Assembly: GCF_013364275.1 (NCBI RefSeq)
Contig: NZ_CP054932.1
Span: forward strand, 1,054,001 to 1,118,000
Length of the DNA stretch: 64,000 nt
Reading direction: 5' to 3'
Source of the DNA: Actinomadura sp. NAK00032
GTDB taxonomy: Bacteria; Actinomycetota; Actinomycetes; Streptosporangiales; Streptosporangiaceae
Under the pieces are notes generated by a model that worked only from the letters and a program-made list of their open reading frames with translations, searched no databases and was not told where the DNA came from. This document shows positions 8,027 through 16,398 of this stretch, in pieces. Within the stretch, counting starts at the first letter, position 1, and every line of letters starts with the position of its first letter. The position numbers and the translations under genes were made by a program.

Positions 8027-9589
8027 ATGGTGAAACGTCCGGTTCTTGCCCTGATGAGTCTGGTGGTGGCGGCAGCGGCCCTGTCGGCGTGCGGTCAGGG
8101 CGGTGAGCCCGCCGCCGGCGCGGACGGGGCGCTGACGTACGCGGTCGGCGACGAGCCCGAGACGTTCAACCCCGGACTGCAGGACGAGCACACCGACCCG
8201 GTGACCGAGCTGGTGTTCCGTGGCCTCACCCGGCACGACAAGGACAACAAGGTCGTGCCGGGGCTCGCGAAGTCGTGGGAGGTGGCGCCGGACGGCAGGA
8301 CCTACACCTTCGCGCTGCGTCCGGGTACCACCTGGCAGGACGGCAGGCCGTTCACGTCCGACGACGTCAAGTTCACCGTCGAGGCGATCAAGGACGCGGG
8401 CGCCGACTCGCCCCTGTCGCGGAACTTCTCCATGGTCACGGCGGTCGAGACCCCGGACCCGGCCACCGTCCGGCTGAAGCTGGACGAGCCGTTCGCGCCG
8501 ATGCTGGACGCCCTGGCGATGGGGATGCTGCCCAAGCACCTGCTCCAGGGCAAGAAGCTCACCGACCCCGATTTCGGACGGCGGCCGGTGGGCACCGGCC
8601 CGTTCACCCTCAAGACCTACAAGCCGGGCCAGTACGCCGAGCTGACCGCGTTCGACGGGTACTACGAGGGCGAGCCGCGGCTCAAGAAGATCGTCATCAA
8701 GTACGTCCCGGACGACTCCGCCCGGCTGATCCAGCTGAAGAACGGCGAGGTGGACGCCGCCAACCTCGCGCCGCAGCAGGCGGGCAAGGCCGGCGGGCAC
8801 CGGCTGGAGGTGTACCCGACCGCCGACTACCGGGCGCTGATGTTCAACATGAAGGACCCGGTGTTCGCCGACCGCCGCGTCCGCACGGCGATGAACTACG
8901 CCGTCGACCGCGAGGCCATCACCAAGAGCGTCGTCCTCGGGTACGGGACGCCGGCCAAGGGCCCGCTCGACGCCGGCCCGTACGCCGCCGCGCCCGGGTT
9001 CACCTTCGACCCCGCCAAGGTCTCCTCCCTGATGGGGGAGGCCGGCTACGCCAAGAACGGCCAGGGCATGTGGGCCAAAGACGGCAAGACGGTCGACTTC
9101 GAGCTGACCACCTTCGCCGAGGACTCGCTGCGCGTGGCCATCCTGAACGTGTCCGCCACCCAGCTCAGGAAGCAGGGCTTCGACGTCGACCCGCGCCCGC
9201 GCCCGCGCGACTGGGTGCGCAAGCACTGGGGCGACCTCCAGGGCATGGTGGTCGGCTGGGGCACGCCCTACGACCCGGACTCCTCGGTGTACGGGGTGTT
9301 CGCCTCCTCCCAGGCACTGGCCAAGGGTGGCTCCAACTACGGCACCTACAGCAACCCCGCCGTGGACAAGGCCCTTGAGGAGGGCCGCTCCACACTCGAC
9401 CCGGCGAAGCGCAAGGCCGCCTACACCGCGTTCCAGAAGGCGCTCCAGGAAGACCCTCCGTTCGTCTGGATCTCCTACCTCAAGACCATCAACGCCGTCC
9501 CGAAGAACCTGACCGGACCCGCCCAGCGCACGCTCGGCCACCACGGATACGGCTTCTTCTGGAACGCCGAGACCTGGCGCTACAACTAG
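8027..9589 (+). CDS. Family 5 solute-binding lipoprotein (peptide/nickel ABC importer)
   Basis: A roughly 520-residue extracytoplasmic binding protein. It starts with a basic N-terminus and hydrophobic helix, with the lipobox LSACG near residue 20. The family-5 signature is evident: TYAVGDEPETFNPGLQD, then LAKSWEVAPDGRTYTFALRPG, WQDGRPFTSDDV and GTGPFTLKTY, which match SBP_bac_5. I prefer ATG 8027 over 8018: AATAAT (8014-8019) lies seven bases before it, suggesting leaderless initiation. The stop TAG is immediately followed by the ATG of the first permease. The ligand may be oligopeptide, nickel or a metallophore complex; the sequence does not decide. Confidence 0.88.
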   Translation: MVKRPVLALMSLVVAAAALSACGQGGEPAAGADGALTYAVGDEPETFNPGLQDEHTDPVTELVFRGLTRHDKDNKVVPGLAKSWEVAPDGRTYTFALRPGTTWQDGRPFTSDDVKFTVEAIKDAGADSPLSRNFSMVTAVETPDPATVRLKLDEPFAPMLDALAMGMLPKHLLQGKKLTDPDFGRRPVGTGPFTLKTYKPGQYAELTAFDGYYEGEPRLKKIVIKYVPDDSARLIQLKNGEVDAANLAPQQAGKAGGHRLEVYPTADYRALMFNMKDPVFADRRVRTAMNYAVDREAITKSVVLGYGTPAKGPLDAGPYAAAPGFTFDPAKVSSLMGEAGYAKNGQGMWAKDGKTVDFELTTFAEDSLRVAILNVSATQLRKQGFDVDPRPRPRDWVRKHWGDLQGMVVGWGTPYDPDSSVYGVFASSQALAKGGSNYGTYSNPAVDKALEEGRSTLDPAKRKAAYTAFQKALQEDPPFVWISYLKTINAVPKNLTGPAQRTLGHHGYGFFWNAETWRYN

Positions 9590-10573
9590 ATGGCGCTTCG
9601 TCTGATCGGACGGGCGGCGACGGCGGCGCTGGTCGTCGTCGCCCTGTCGATGGTGTGCTTCGGGCTGCTGGCCGCCGCGCCCGGCGACCCGGCCGCCTCG
9701 GTACTGGAGGCGCGCTCGGGCGGACGTCCCCCGGCCCCCGCCGCGGTCGCCGAACTGCGCGCCGAGATGGGGCTGGACGACCCGCCGCCCGTCCGGTACT
9801 GGCGCTGGGCGTCGGACGCCCTGCGCGGTGACCTCGGCACGTCCTACATGTCGGGACAGCCGGTCACCGAGACGCTGGGCGACACGGTCCCGTGGACGCT
9901 GCTGCTCACGGCCGCGTCCGTCCTGCTGAGCTTCACCGCCGCGCTCGTCGTCGGGCTCGTCGCGGCGCTCACACGGCGGGCATGGCTGCGTCGGGGCATC
10001 GACCTGGTCTTGTTCGTCATGGGTGGGATGCCCGGGTTCGTCATCGCGCTCCTGCTGCTGTACGTGTTCGCGGCGGCGACCCATCTGATGCCGTCCGGGG
10101 GAGTGAGCCGCCCCGGCGAGGACGTCACCGCGTACGGGCTGCTCGCCCATCTCGTGCTGCCCGCGTGCGCGCTGGCGTTCGGCCATCACTTCGGCATCTA
10201 CGTGCGGCTGGTGGAGAGCGGCGTCGGGCGGCTGAAGGACGCGCCGCACGTGGAGAACGCGCGCGTCCGGGGCCTGCCCCGCCGCACCGTGGTCGCGCGG
10301 CACCTGATGCGGCCCGGCCTGGTGCCGTTCACCGCCCGGCTCGGCGTCGGCGTCGGGACGCTGATCGCCGGCGTCTACGCCACCGAGGTCATCTTCTCCT
10401 GGCCCGGGATGGGACGCGAGGCCATCAGTGCCGCCCGCGCCCAGGACTACCCGCTGCTCATCGCCATCGTCCTGGTCACCGGGCTGATCGTGATCGCGGC
10501 CAACCTCGTCGCCGAACTGATCGTCGCGGCGCTCGACCCGCGCGTCCGGACGGGGCTGACCGATGCCGTCTGA
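9590..10573 (+). CDS. ABC importer permease, DppB/NikB type
   Basis: A 327-residue inner-membrane permease with an N-terminal helix, a long external loop (residues 32-95) and five further helices. The characteristic EAA-like loop contains VENARVRGLPRRTVVARHLMRPGLVP, where the ATPase docks. Length and order are those of the first permease of peptide/nickel importers. The start codon directly abuts the binding-protein stop, and the end overlaps the next permease by 11 bases, so the operon is tightly coupled. Confidence 0.88.
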   Translation: MALRLIGRAATAALVVVALSMVCFGLLAAAPGDPAASVLEARSGGRPPAPAAVAELRAEMGLDDPPPVRYWRWASDALRGDLGTSYMSGQPVTETLGDTVPWTLLLTAASVLLSFTAALVVGLVAALTRRAWLRRGIDLVLFVMGGMPGFVIALLLLYVFAAATHLMPSGGVSRPGEDVTAYGLLAHLVLPACALAFGHHFGIYVRLVESGVGRLKDAPHVENARVRGLPRRTVVARHLMRPGLVPFTARLGVGVGTLIAGVYATEVIFSWPGMGREAISAARAQDYPLLIAIVLVTGLIVIAANLVAELIVAALDPRVRTGLTDAV

Positions 10574-11456
10574 CTCCATCGAGCAGCCCGCGCTCAAGCG
10601 CCCCGCGTCCGGCCGCGTCCGGGGGCTGATGGCCGTCCGGACGCGGCCCCGCCGCCCGGCGCTGGCGGCGGCCGCCGCCGTGCTCGCGGTCTTCGGGCTC
10701 CTCGCCGTCTTCGCGCCGCTGTTCACCTCCCTCGACCCGGTCGCCACCGACACCTCGGCGACCTCGCTGCCGCCCGGCTCGTCCGGCCACCCGCTCGGCA
10801 CCGACCTGCTCGGCCGCGACCTGTGGACGCGCATGCTCTACGGCGCCCGCACGTCGCTGCTGGTCGGGCTGAGCGCCGCCGCGATCACGGTCGGGTTCGG
10901 GATGCTGGTCGGCGGGCTGGCCGCCGTCGCGCCGCGCTGGCTGGACGGCCTGATCGCCCGCACCGCCGACATCCTGCTGGCGCTGCCGCTGCTGGTCGTC
11001 GTGCTCGCGCTCGCCGCCGTCGCCGGGCCGTCCCTCGGGCTGGTCATCGCGGCGATCGCGGTGACGAGCTGGATGCCGGTGGCCCTGATCGTCCGCGCCG
11101 AGCTGCGCAGCCGCCGCGAGCGCCTCTACATCCGCGCCGCCTACGCGCTCGGGCTGTCGCGCTGGCAGGTCATGCGGCGGCACCTGCTGCCGGGCGCGCT
11201 GCCGCCGGTCGCGTCCATCGCCGCGTTCGAGGTCGGGCACGCGATCCTGACCGAGTCCACGCTCAGCTTCCTCGGCCTCGGCGTCCCGCCCAACCGGCCG
11301 AGCTGGGGCAACCTGCTCACCGAGGCACAATCCCACCTGCTCACCGGCGAGTGGTACACGGTCGCGATCCCCGCCGCCGCCGTGGTCGCCACGATCATCG
11401 CGGTCAACGTCGTCGCGGGCGCGATCTCCGGCCCGTCCGAAGGGAGAACGTGGTGA
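10563..11456 (+). CDS. ABC importer permease, DppC/NikC type
   Basis: A 297-residue second permease with the family's typical cytoplasmic N-terminus, first helix at about residues 36-55, and the loop HPLGTDLLGRDLWTRMLYGAR seen in DppC/NikC proteins. The EAA loop reads RAAYALGLSRWQVMRRHLLPGAL. It ends in WTW...GTGA overlap with the ATPase gene. With the preceding permease it forms the transmembrane channel of the importer. Confidence 0.88.
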   Translation: MPSDSIEQPALKRPASGRVRGLMAVRTRPRRPALAAAAAVLAVFGLLAVFAPLFTSLDPVATDTSATSLPPGSSGHPLGTDLLGRDLWTRMLYGARTSLLVGLSAAAITVGFGMLVGGLAAVAPRWLDGLIARTADILLALPLLVVVLALAAVAGPSLGLVIAAIAVTSWMPVALIVRAELRSRRERLYIRAAYALGLSRWQVMRRHLLPGALPPVASIAAFEVGHAILTESTLSFLGLGVPPNRPSWGNLLTEAQSHLLTGEWYTVAIPAAAVVATIIAVNVVAGAISGPSEGRTW

Positions 11457-12946
11457 GCGGAGCACCCGGCCTCACCGTCACCGGCCTGACCGTGGACGTC
11501 CCCGGACGCCGGGTCGTGCACGGCATCGACCTGGCCGTTCCTGCCGGACGTGTCCTCGCGCTGGTCGGCCCCAGCGGCAGCGGTAAGACCCTCACCGCCC
11601 GCGCCGTCGCCGGTCTGCAACCGCACGGCGGTACCGTCCTGGTCGGCGGCCGGCCCCCGGTGCGTGGCCGGGACGTCGGCTACGCGTTCCAGGACGCCCT
11701 GGCCTCGCTGAACCCGACCGTCACCGTCGGGCGGCACCTCGCCGAGACCATCAGGACGCACCGCACGGGAGACCCGGCCGCCGCCCTGTCCCGCTTCGGC
11801 CTCGACCCGGCACTGGCCGCCGCCCACCCCTTCGAGCTGTCCGGCGGGCAGGCGCAGCGCGTGGCGCTCGCGCTGGCGACCGTGCACGAGCCGCCCGTCC
11901 TCATCGCCGACGAGGTCACCACCGCCCTCGACCCCGTCACGCAGGCGACGGTGCTCGACCTGGTCCGCGCCGAGGCCGCCGGTCGCGCCGTCCTGCTGAT
12001 CACCCACGACCTCGCCGCCGCCGCCCGCTGGGCCGACGACATCGCCGTCATGCGGGACGGCCGCATCGTCGAGCACGGCCCCGCCCGGCAGATCCTGACC
12101 GACCCGTCCAGCGACCTTGCCCGTGACCTGGTGGCGGCCATGGAGGAACCACCGGTTTCGCTGGTGAGGGTGGAGCCCGCGTCCCGCAGCGGCGAGGGCC
12201 TCACCGCTCAGGGAGTGCGGCGGGTGCTGCGTTCCCGGCGCCGCACGACCCTCGCCTTGGACGCCATCGACCTGGACGTACGGCCGGGCGAGGCGGTCGC
12301 GGTCGTCGGCCGGAGCGGATCGGGCAAATCCACCCTCATCGGAGCCCTTGCCGCCCTCGACCGTCCCGCCGCAGGCACCGTCCTGCGCGACGGACGGGAC
12401 GCCTGGGCCATGCGCGCCCGCGACCGGCGAGCCGTCAGGCACCGCACCGGGCTGATCTTCCAGGACCCGCTCGCCTCCTTCGACCCCCGGCACACCGTCC
12501 GCCAGGTCATCGCCGAAGCGGGCCCCTACCGCGACGAACTGCTCCGCCGCGTCGGCCTCGCCCCCGTCGTGGCCGCGCGCCGCCCCGCGACGCTGTCGGG
12601 CGGCGAACGCCAGCGGGTGGGCATCGCCCGAGCGCTCGCGCAGGAGCCGCGCGTCCTGCTCGCCGACGAGCCCACCAGCGGCCTGGACGTCCTCACCCAG
12701 GAGCGCGTCCTGCGCCTGCTGGACGGCCTGCGCCGCGACCACGGGCTGACGATCGTCCTGGTCACCCATGACCTGCGCGTCGCCCGCCGCGTCGCCGACC
12801 GGGTCGTCGTCCTCGGCGACGGCCGGATCGTCGAGGACCTCCCGGCGGACGGCCTCGACGCCGCCCGCCACCCCGAGACCCGGCGACTCCTGGACGCGAC
12901 CGCTACCGGGCCGCGCCTTCGGGCAGTTCGAGACGGGACCCGGTGA
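11453..12946 (+). CDS. Fused two-domain ABC importer ATPase (DppD-DppF / NikD-NikE type)
   Basis: A 497-residue protein with two complete nucleotide-binding domains in tandem. The first has GPSGSGKT, LSGGQAQR and LIADEVTTALD; the second has GRSGSGKS, LSGGERQR and LLADEPTSGLD. Each domain is short and lacks the C-terminal extension of oligopeptide ATPases. The GTG at 11453 overlaps the permease stop as GTGA and has AGGGAG six bases upstream; a GTG at 11450 is an alternative. The fused layout replaces the two separate ATPase genes of classical nik/dpp operons. The gene's 3' end overlaps the 3' end of the convergent ABC-F gene by 44 bases. Confidence 0.88.
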   Translation: MSGAPGLTVTGLTVDVPGRRVVHGIDLAVPAGRVLALVGPSGSGKTLTARAVAGLQPHGGTVLVGGRPPVRGRDVGYAFQDALASLNPTVTVGRHLAETIRTHRTGDPAAALSRFGLDPALAAAHPFELSGGQAQRVALALATVHEPPVLIADEVTTALDPVTQATVLDLVRAEAAGRAVLLITHDLAAAARWADDIAVMRDGRIVEHGPARQILTDPSSDLARDLVAAMEEPPVSLVRVEPASRSGEGLTAQGVRRVLRSRRRTTLALDAIDLDVRPGEAVAVVGRSGSGKSTLIGALAALDRPAAGTVLRDGRDAWAMRARDRRAVRHRTGLIFQDPLASFDPRHTVRQVIAEAGPYRDELLRRVGLAPVVAARRPATLSGGERQRVGIARALAQEPRVLLADEPTSGLDVLTQERVLRLLDGLRRDHGLTIVLVTHDLRVARRVADRVVVLGDGRIVEDLPADGLDAARHPETRRLLDATATGPRLRAVRDGTR

Positions 12947-14528
12947 ACGACGCCCGCAGCCGCCGGTCGTGCGTGACCACCACCAGCGCCCCCTCGTAGA
13001 AGGCCAGCGCCTCCTCCAACTGCTCGGCCAGCACCGGGGACAGATGGTTGGTCGGCTCGTCGAGCAGGAGCAGGTCGACGGGCTCGCTCACCAGCCGTGC
13101 CAGCTCGATCCGGCGCCGCTGGCCGTAGGACAGCTCGCGCAGGCGCAGCCCCAGGTCGGACGGCTGGAACAGGCCGAGGGCGAGCAGCGCGTCCGCGTGG
13201 TCGTCCAGGCTTCCCGGACGTCCCAGAGCATAGGCGCGCAGGACGGTCAGATCGGCCGATCGCGGGTCGATGTCAGGCGTGTCCTGGCGGAAGAACCCGA
13301 CCCGGCCGGTCCGCCGCACCTCGCCTTCGTCCGGCACCAGCTCCCCGGCGAGCACCCTCATCAGCGTCGTCTTGCCCGCCCCGTTGGGACCGGTGACGAG
13401 CAGCCGCTCACCCGCGCGGACGGTCAAGGACTCCATGCGGAGCCGCCCCGCCACCACCACGCCGTCGAGCGCCGCCACCTCGTCACCTGCGGCGACGCCC
13501 GCCGTGGCGGGGACGCCGGTGAAGCGCAGCGGCTCGGGAGGCGGCGGCGCCGGGTGGTCGTTGAGCCAGCGCAGCCGCTGCTGCGACTGCCGGATGCGAC
13601 CGGTGGCCCCATGCGTGCGTGAGCGCGCGCGCCAAGCCCCTGTGCCCATGCCCGCCTTCGCCACCTTGCGGGGGATCGCGGCCAGCCGGCCGGCGTTGGC
13701 CGTGACCAGCGTGGCGTGCCGGTCCAGTTCCGTCCTCCACTCCTCGTGGGCCCGTGCCTGCGCGGCCCGTTCGGCGGCCTTGGCGGCGAGGTAGCCGGTG
13801 TACCCGTCGCCGTAGCGGCGCACCTGCCCGTCGGCCACCTCGACGATGGCGGTGGTCACCCGGTCCAGGAACATCCGGTCGTGCGTGATCACCACGACCG
13901 TGCCCCGGTGGGTGCGCAGCCGCTGCTCCAGCCAGGCCGTGGCCCGGTCGTCGAGGTCGTTGGTCGGCTCGTCGAGGAGCAGCAACTCAGGGGAGGACGC
14001 CAGCGCACCGGCCAGGGCGAGCCTGGACCGCTCGCCGCCCGAGAGCGTGCCCAGCCTGCGGCCCCGGTCGAGCCCCGGCAGGCCGAGCCCGTGCAGCGCG
14101 ACCTCCACGCGCGTGTCGGCCTCGTAGCCGCCCCGCGCCTCGAACTCCGCGACCACCTGCGCGTAGGCGTCGAGCCCTGCGCCGTCCCCGCCGAGACCGC
14201 GCTCGGCCGCCCGCATCCGCGCCTCCAGTTCGCGCAGGTCGGCCAGCGCGAGGTCGATGGCGTCGGCGACCGTCGCGTGGGACGGCAGCGCGAGCGACTG
14301 CGGCAGGTACCCGGTGCCGCCGGGCGCGGCGACCACGAGCTCGCCGTTGTCCGGACGCTCGGCGCCCGCCATCAGCTTGAGCAGCGTCGACTTGCCCGAC
14401 CCGTTGTCGCCGATCACGCCCAGCCGCTCGCCGGGCTTGACGCTGAGCGACACCCGGTCGAGGACGACGCGCGTGCCGTAGCGCTTGGTGACCTGGTCGA
14501 GGGTCAGTTGGGCCTGTTGGGTGCGCAG
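12903..14528 (-). CDS. ABC-F family ATPase with probable CTG start
   Basis: A soluble twin-ATPase protein of the ABC-F family (ribosome-associated translation factors, some giving antibiotic resistance). Domain 1 has GDNGSGKS, LSGGERSR and LLLLDEPTNDLD; domain 2 has GPNGAGKT, LSYGQRRR and LLLLDEPTNHLS; a helical linker with many A/R/E residues joins them. The first ATG/GTG/TTG in frame is a GTG at 14453, inside the first strand of domain 1. Upstream the frame still reads QLTLDQVTKRYGTRVVLDRV, the normal N-terminus of this fold, with no standard start before a TAA at about 14546. CTG at 14526-14528 lies nine bases after GGAGG and is the best start. Regulated by the divergent TetR. Confidence 0.8.
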   Translation of the reverse strand: MRTQQAQLTLDQVTKRYGTRVVLDRVSLSVKPGERLGVIGDNGSGKSTLLKLMAGAERPDNGELVVAAPGGTGYLPQSLALPSHATVADAIDLALADLRELEARMRAAERGLGGDGAGLDAYAQVVAEFEARGGYEADTRVEVALHGLGLPGLDRGRRLGTLSGGERSRLALAGALASSPELLLLDEPTNDLDDRATAWLEQRLRTHRGTVVVITHDRMFLDRVTTAIVEVADGQVRRYGDGYTGYLAAKAAERAAQARAHEEWRTELDRHATLVTANAGRLAAIPRKVAKAGMGTGAWRARSRTHGATGRIRQSQQRLRWLNDHPAPPPPEPLRFTGVPATAGVAAGDEVAALDGVVVAGRLRMESLTVRAGERLLVTGPNGAGKTTLMRVLAGELVPDEGEVRRTGRVGFFRQDTPDIDPRSADLTVLRAYALGRPGSLDDHADALLALGLFQPSDLGLRLRELSYGQRRRIELARLVSEPVDLLLLDEPTNHLSPVLAEQLEEALAFYEGALVVVTHDRRLRASFTGSRLELPEGAAR

Positions 14529-14554
14529 AGGGCCCCACCTCCCGTTTCGTTAAG

Positions 14555-14573
14555 ACGAGACGGTCCGTCTCGT
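14555..14573. promoter_or_regulatory. TetR operator 1, perfect 19-bp palindrome
   Basis: ACGAGACGGTCCGTCTCGT is a perfect palindrome around T14564, lying just downstream of the inferred ABC-F transcription start. Its core AGACGGNCCGTCT recurs in operator 2 (14611-14623). Confidence 0.75.
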
Positions 14574-14582
14574 TGTGCCTCC

Positions 14583-14623
14583 AGCATGCGGGCGGAACGC
14601 CCTCTTGTCAAGACGGACCGTCT
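14583..14623 (-). promoter_or_regulatory. ABC-F promoter overlapped by TetR operator 2
   Basis: On the minus strand TTGACA (14606-14611) and CATGCT (14583-14588) are separated by exactly 17 bases, giving a good vegetative promoter for the ABC-F gene. A second copy of the palindrome core, AGACGGACCGTCT at 14611-14623, touches the -35 element. With operator 1 near the start of transcription, both sites are placed to block RNA polymerase. Operator 2 also lies just upstream of the TetR gene's own promoter, so autoregulation is expected. Confidence 0.65.
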
Positions 14624-14651
14624 CGTCTCGTTAGATGCTAGGCTCCGGGCC

Positions 14652-15245
14652 GTGCCCACCACCGGAAAGCCCAACCCCGCCCGGCGCAGCGAGCGCTCTC
14701 GCCAGGCCGTCCTCACCGCCGCGCGCGAGCTGGTCACCGAGCTCGGCTACGCCAGGACGTCGATCGAGGCCATCGCCGCGCGCGCCGGAGTCGGCAAGCA
14801 GACCATCTACCGCTGGTGGCCGTCCAAGGGCGCGGTGATCTTCGACGCGTTCCTCGCGCTCAGCGCCGGCGCGGACGGCGTCCGGCTGCCCGACACCGGC
14901 GACCTCGAGGCCGACCTCAAGACCGTCATGCGGGCGACCGCCGCCGAGTTCGCCGACCCGGCGTTCGAGGCGCCGCTCCGCGCCCTCAACTCGCAGATCG
15001 CCGACGACCCCGCCCTCGCCGCCCTGTACCGCGAGAAGCTCGCCGGCCCCATCGACGAGGCCAAGAAGGAACGCCTGCGCAGCGGCCAGCGGGCGGGCCA
15101 GCTCAGCCCGGACGCCGACCTCGACCTGGTCCTCGAAGTGCTGTACGCCCCGCTCTTCCAGCGCTGGCTCCACCGCTCCGGCCCGCTCACCCCCGACTAC
15201 GCCGACGCCCTCGTCGACGTCACCCTCCGCGCCTTCGCCCCCTGA
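14652..15245 (+). CDS. TetR/AcrR-family repressor
   Basis: A 197-residue TetR-family regulator with the helix-turn-helix at about residues 35-58 (IEAIAARAGVGKQTIYRWW) and a helical ligand-binding C-terminal domain with the LDLVLEVLYAPLFQRWL motif of TetR_C_16-like members. It starts at GTG 14652; TAGGCT (14639-14644) lies exactly seven bases upstream, so it is probably translated from a leaderless mRNA. It is divergent from the ABC-F gene, and the two operators in between indicate it represses both genes. The inducer may be a ribosome-targeting antibiotic, an inference from the ABC-F partner. Confidence 0.85.
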   Translation: MPTTGKPNPARRSERSRQAVLTAARELVTELGYARTSIEAIAARAGVGKQTIYRWWPSKGAVIFDAFLALSAGADGVRLPDTGDLEADLKTVMRATAAEFADPAFEAPLRALNSQIADDPALAALYREKLAGPIDEAKKERLRSGQRAGQLSPDADLDLVLEVLYAPLFQRWLHRSGPLTPDYADALVDVTLRAFAP

Positions 15246-15281
15246 CCCCCCACCGCCCCCGTGCTCGTGTGGTCAGGGGGC
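15237..15281. terminator. Bidirectional hairpin terminator
   Basis: GCCCCCTGACC (15237-15247) pairs perfectly with GGTCAGGGGGC (15271-15281). The stem covers the stop codon of the TetR gene and the stop of the convergent SDR remnant. Confidence 0.55.
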
Positions 15282-15530
15282 GTGCGCGAACTGCTGGCCG
15301 CCGTCGATGTCGTAGGTCGCTCCGGTCACCGCGGTGGCGGCCACCAGGTGCACCGCCGGCGCCGCGACGTCGTCCGGCCGGACGACGCGCCCGATCGGCA
15401 GGGTGGCGCGCAGTTCCGCGCGCCGCCAGGCGCGCGTAGTAGTTGCCGTCGGCCGACACCATCACATGGTCGACCGGGCCCGGCCCGTCGGTGCCCTCGC
15501 CGGACGGCGATCCAGGAAACGGGCGGCGAC
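15273..15530 (-). pseudogene. Degenerate short-chain dehydrogenase (SDR)
   Basis: Two pieces of an SDR survive in different frames. From the stop at 15273 upstream to about 15416 the minus strand encodes TLPIGRVVRPDDVAAPAVHL and VTGATYDIDGGQQ, the standard SDR C-terminus. Upstream of a frame change near 15420, another frame reads DHVMVSADGNYYARLAA, matching the DHVLxxAGGPYYAPLA segment from the middle of these enzymes. The catalytic YxxxK part and the N-terminal glycine motif are not recognisable. I infer an internal deletion plus frame loss. It is flanked by two TetR genes; its former regulator may be the one at 15598. Confidence 0.6.
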
Positions 15531-15597
15531 CACGCCTGACCGCTCCCGTACCAGGCCCTGGCCGGCGCGCGGTCAGGCGTCGGGGCGAGGACGGCGG

Positions 15598-16269
15598 TCA
15601 GTTCCGCGGCTGCGCGTCGATGCCCGCGATCAGCAGGTCGAGCACCTGGTCGAAGTACTCGTTCGCGGTGGCGAGGGCGTCCGCGTCCGACACCGCCGCG
15701 GCGAGGGCCTCCTCATGGCGGTCCGTCTCGTCGCGGCGCATCTGGCGCATCGCGACGGCGGTGGCGGCCGCGCCCAGGATCTGGTTGGAGAACGCCCGGA
15801 TCGCGACGGCCTGCGTCTCCTCGCTTCCGCCGCAGTCGTGCAGCGCGGTGATGATCCGCCGGGCCAGGGCGACCGCGTTCGGGCCGATCAGCGGGCGGGT
15901 GCCGGCGAACTCCGCCGCCCAGGCGTGCGCGGTCAGCGCCGCGTAGAAGCGGCCGGCGGTCTCCTTGACGGCCGTGCGCCAGGGCACCTCGGGACCGGGC
16001 AGCACCGCGGCCGCCTCGGCCAGGATCTCGTCCACGGCCAGGTCGACCAGGTCTTCGCGGCGCTGGACGTACCAGTAGAGGCTCGTGGCGTGGACGCCCA
16101 GCTCGGCGGCGAGCTTGCGCATCGTCAGCGCGGCGGCGCCCTCCCGGTCCAGCAGCGCGATCGTGGCGGCGACGATGCGGTCGCGGCTGAGCGCGGGCTG
16201 GGCGCGGCGGCCGCGCGCCGGACGGGTGAAGACGCTGTCGCCGTGCTGGTCGGGACGTGAATCGGCCAT
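15598..16269 (-). CDS. TetR-family regulator (TetR_C type)
   Basis: A 223-residue regulator with the helix-turn-helix at about residues 47-70 (LTMRKLAAELGVHATSLYWYVQ), whose LYWYV recognition pattern is that of tetracycline-repressor-like members, and an acidic helical C-terminal domain. The start at the ATG ending at 16269 is supported by TACAGT (16277-16282) seven bases upstream, again a leaderless layout. It is divergent from the CPBP protease gene at 16399, and the shared intergenic space holds the palindrome at 16290-16304, its probable operator. It may once have also controlled the adjacent SDR remnant. Confidence 0.83.
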   Translation of the reverse strand: MADSRPDQHGDSVFTRPARGRRAQPALSRDRIVAATIALLDREGAAALTMRKLAAELGVHATSLYWYVQRREDLVDLAVDEILAEAAAVLPGPEVPWRTAVKETAGRFYAALTAHAWAAEFAGTRPLIGPNAVALARRIITALHDCGGSEETQAVAIRAFSNQILGAAATAVAMRQMRRDETDRHEEALAAAVSDADALATANEYFDQVLDLLIAGIDAQPRN

Positions 16270-16289
16270 ACCCGGCACTGTACTTGTTC

Positions 16290-16319
16290 TCCAACGTTGT
16301 TGGATTCTCTCCAACAGTG
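16290..16319. promoter_or_regulatory. TCCAAC operator repeats
   Basis: TCCAACGTTGTTGGA (16290-16304) is an inverted repeat with six-base arms. A third half-site in the direct repeat TCTCCAAC (16288-16295 and 16308-16315) follows 20 bases later. It lies just upstream of the TetR gene's -10 element and before the CPBP gene, fitting an autoregulated divergent operator. Confidence 0.6.
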
Positions 16320-16398
16320 TATGTTTTCGGTCGTTCGCAAGATCATGTCTCCGTCTGCCGGACGGGGCGTGGCCGTTCACCGACCGAGGGAAACCCGC

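Noticed and set aside
8001..8030. Zur or nickel-regulator box before the solute-binding protein
   Set aside because: The TGCAATAATGCGGATCATG stretch is only loosely palindromic and does not match the known boxes closely enough.
7874..10834. Very long minus-strand open frame (986 codons) opposite the importer operon
   Set aside because: Its translation is rich in Gly/Arg/Asp/His with no domains, and it mirrors the third-position GC of the plus-strand importer genes, which have clear families and coupled starts.
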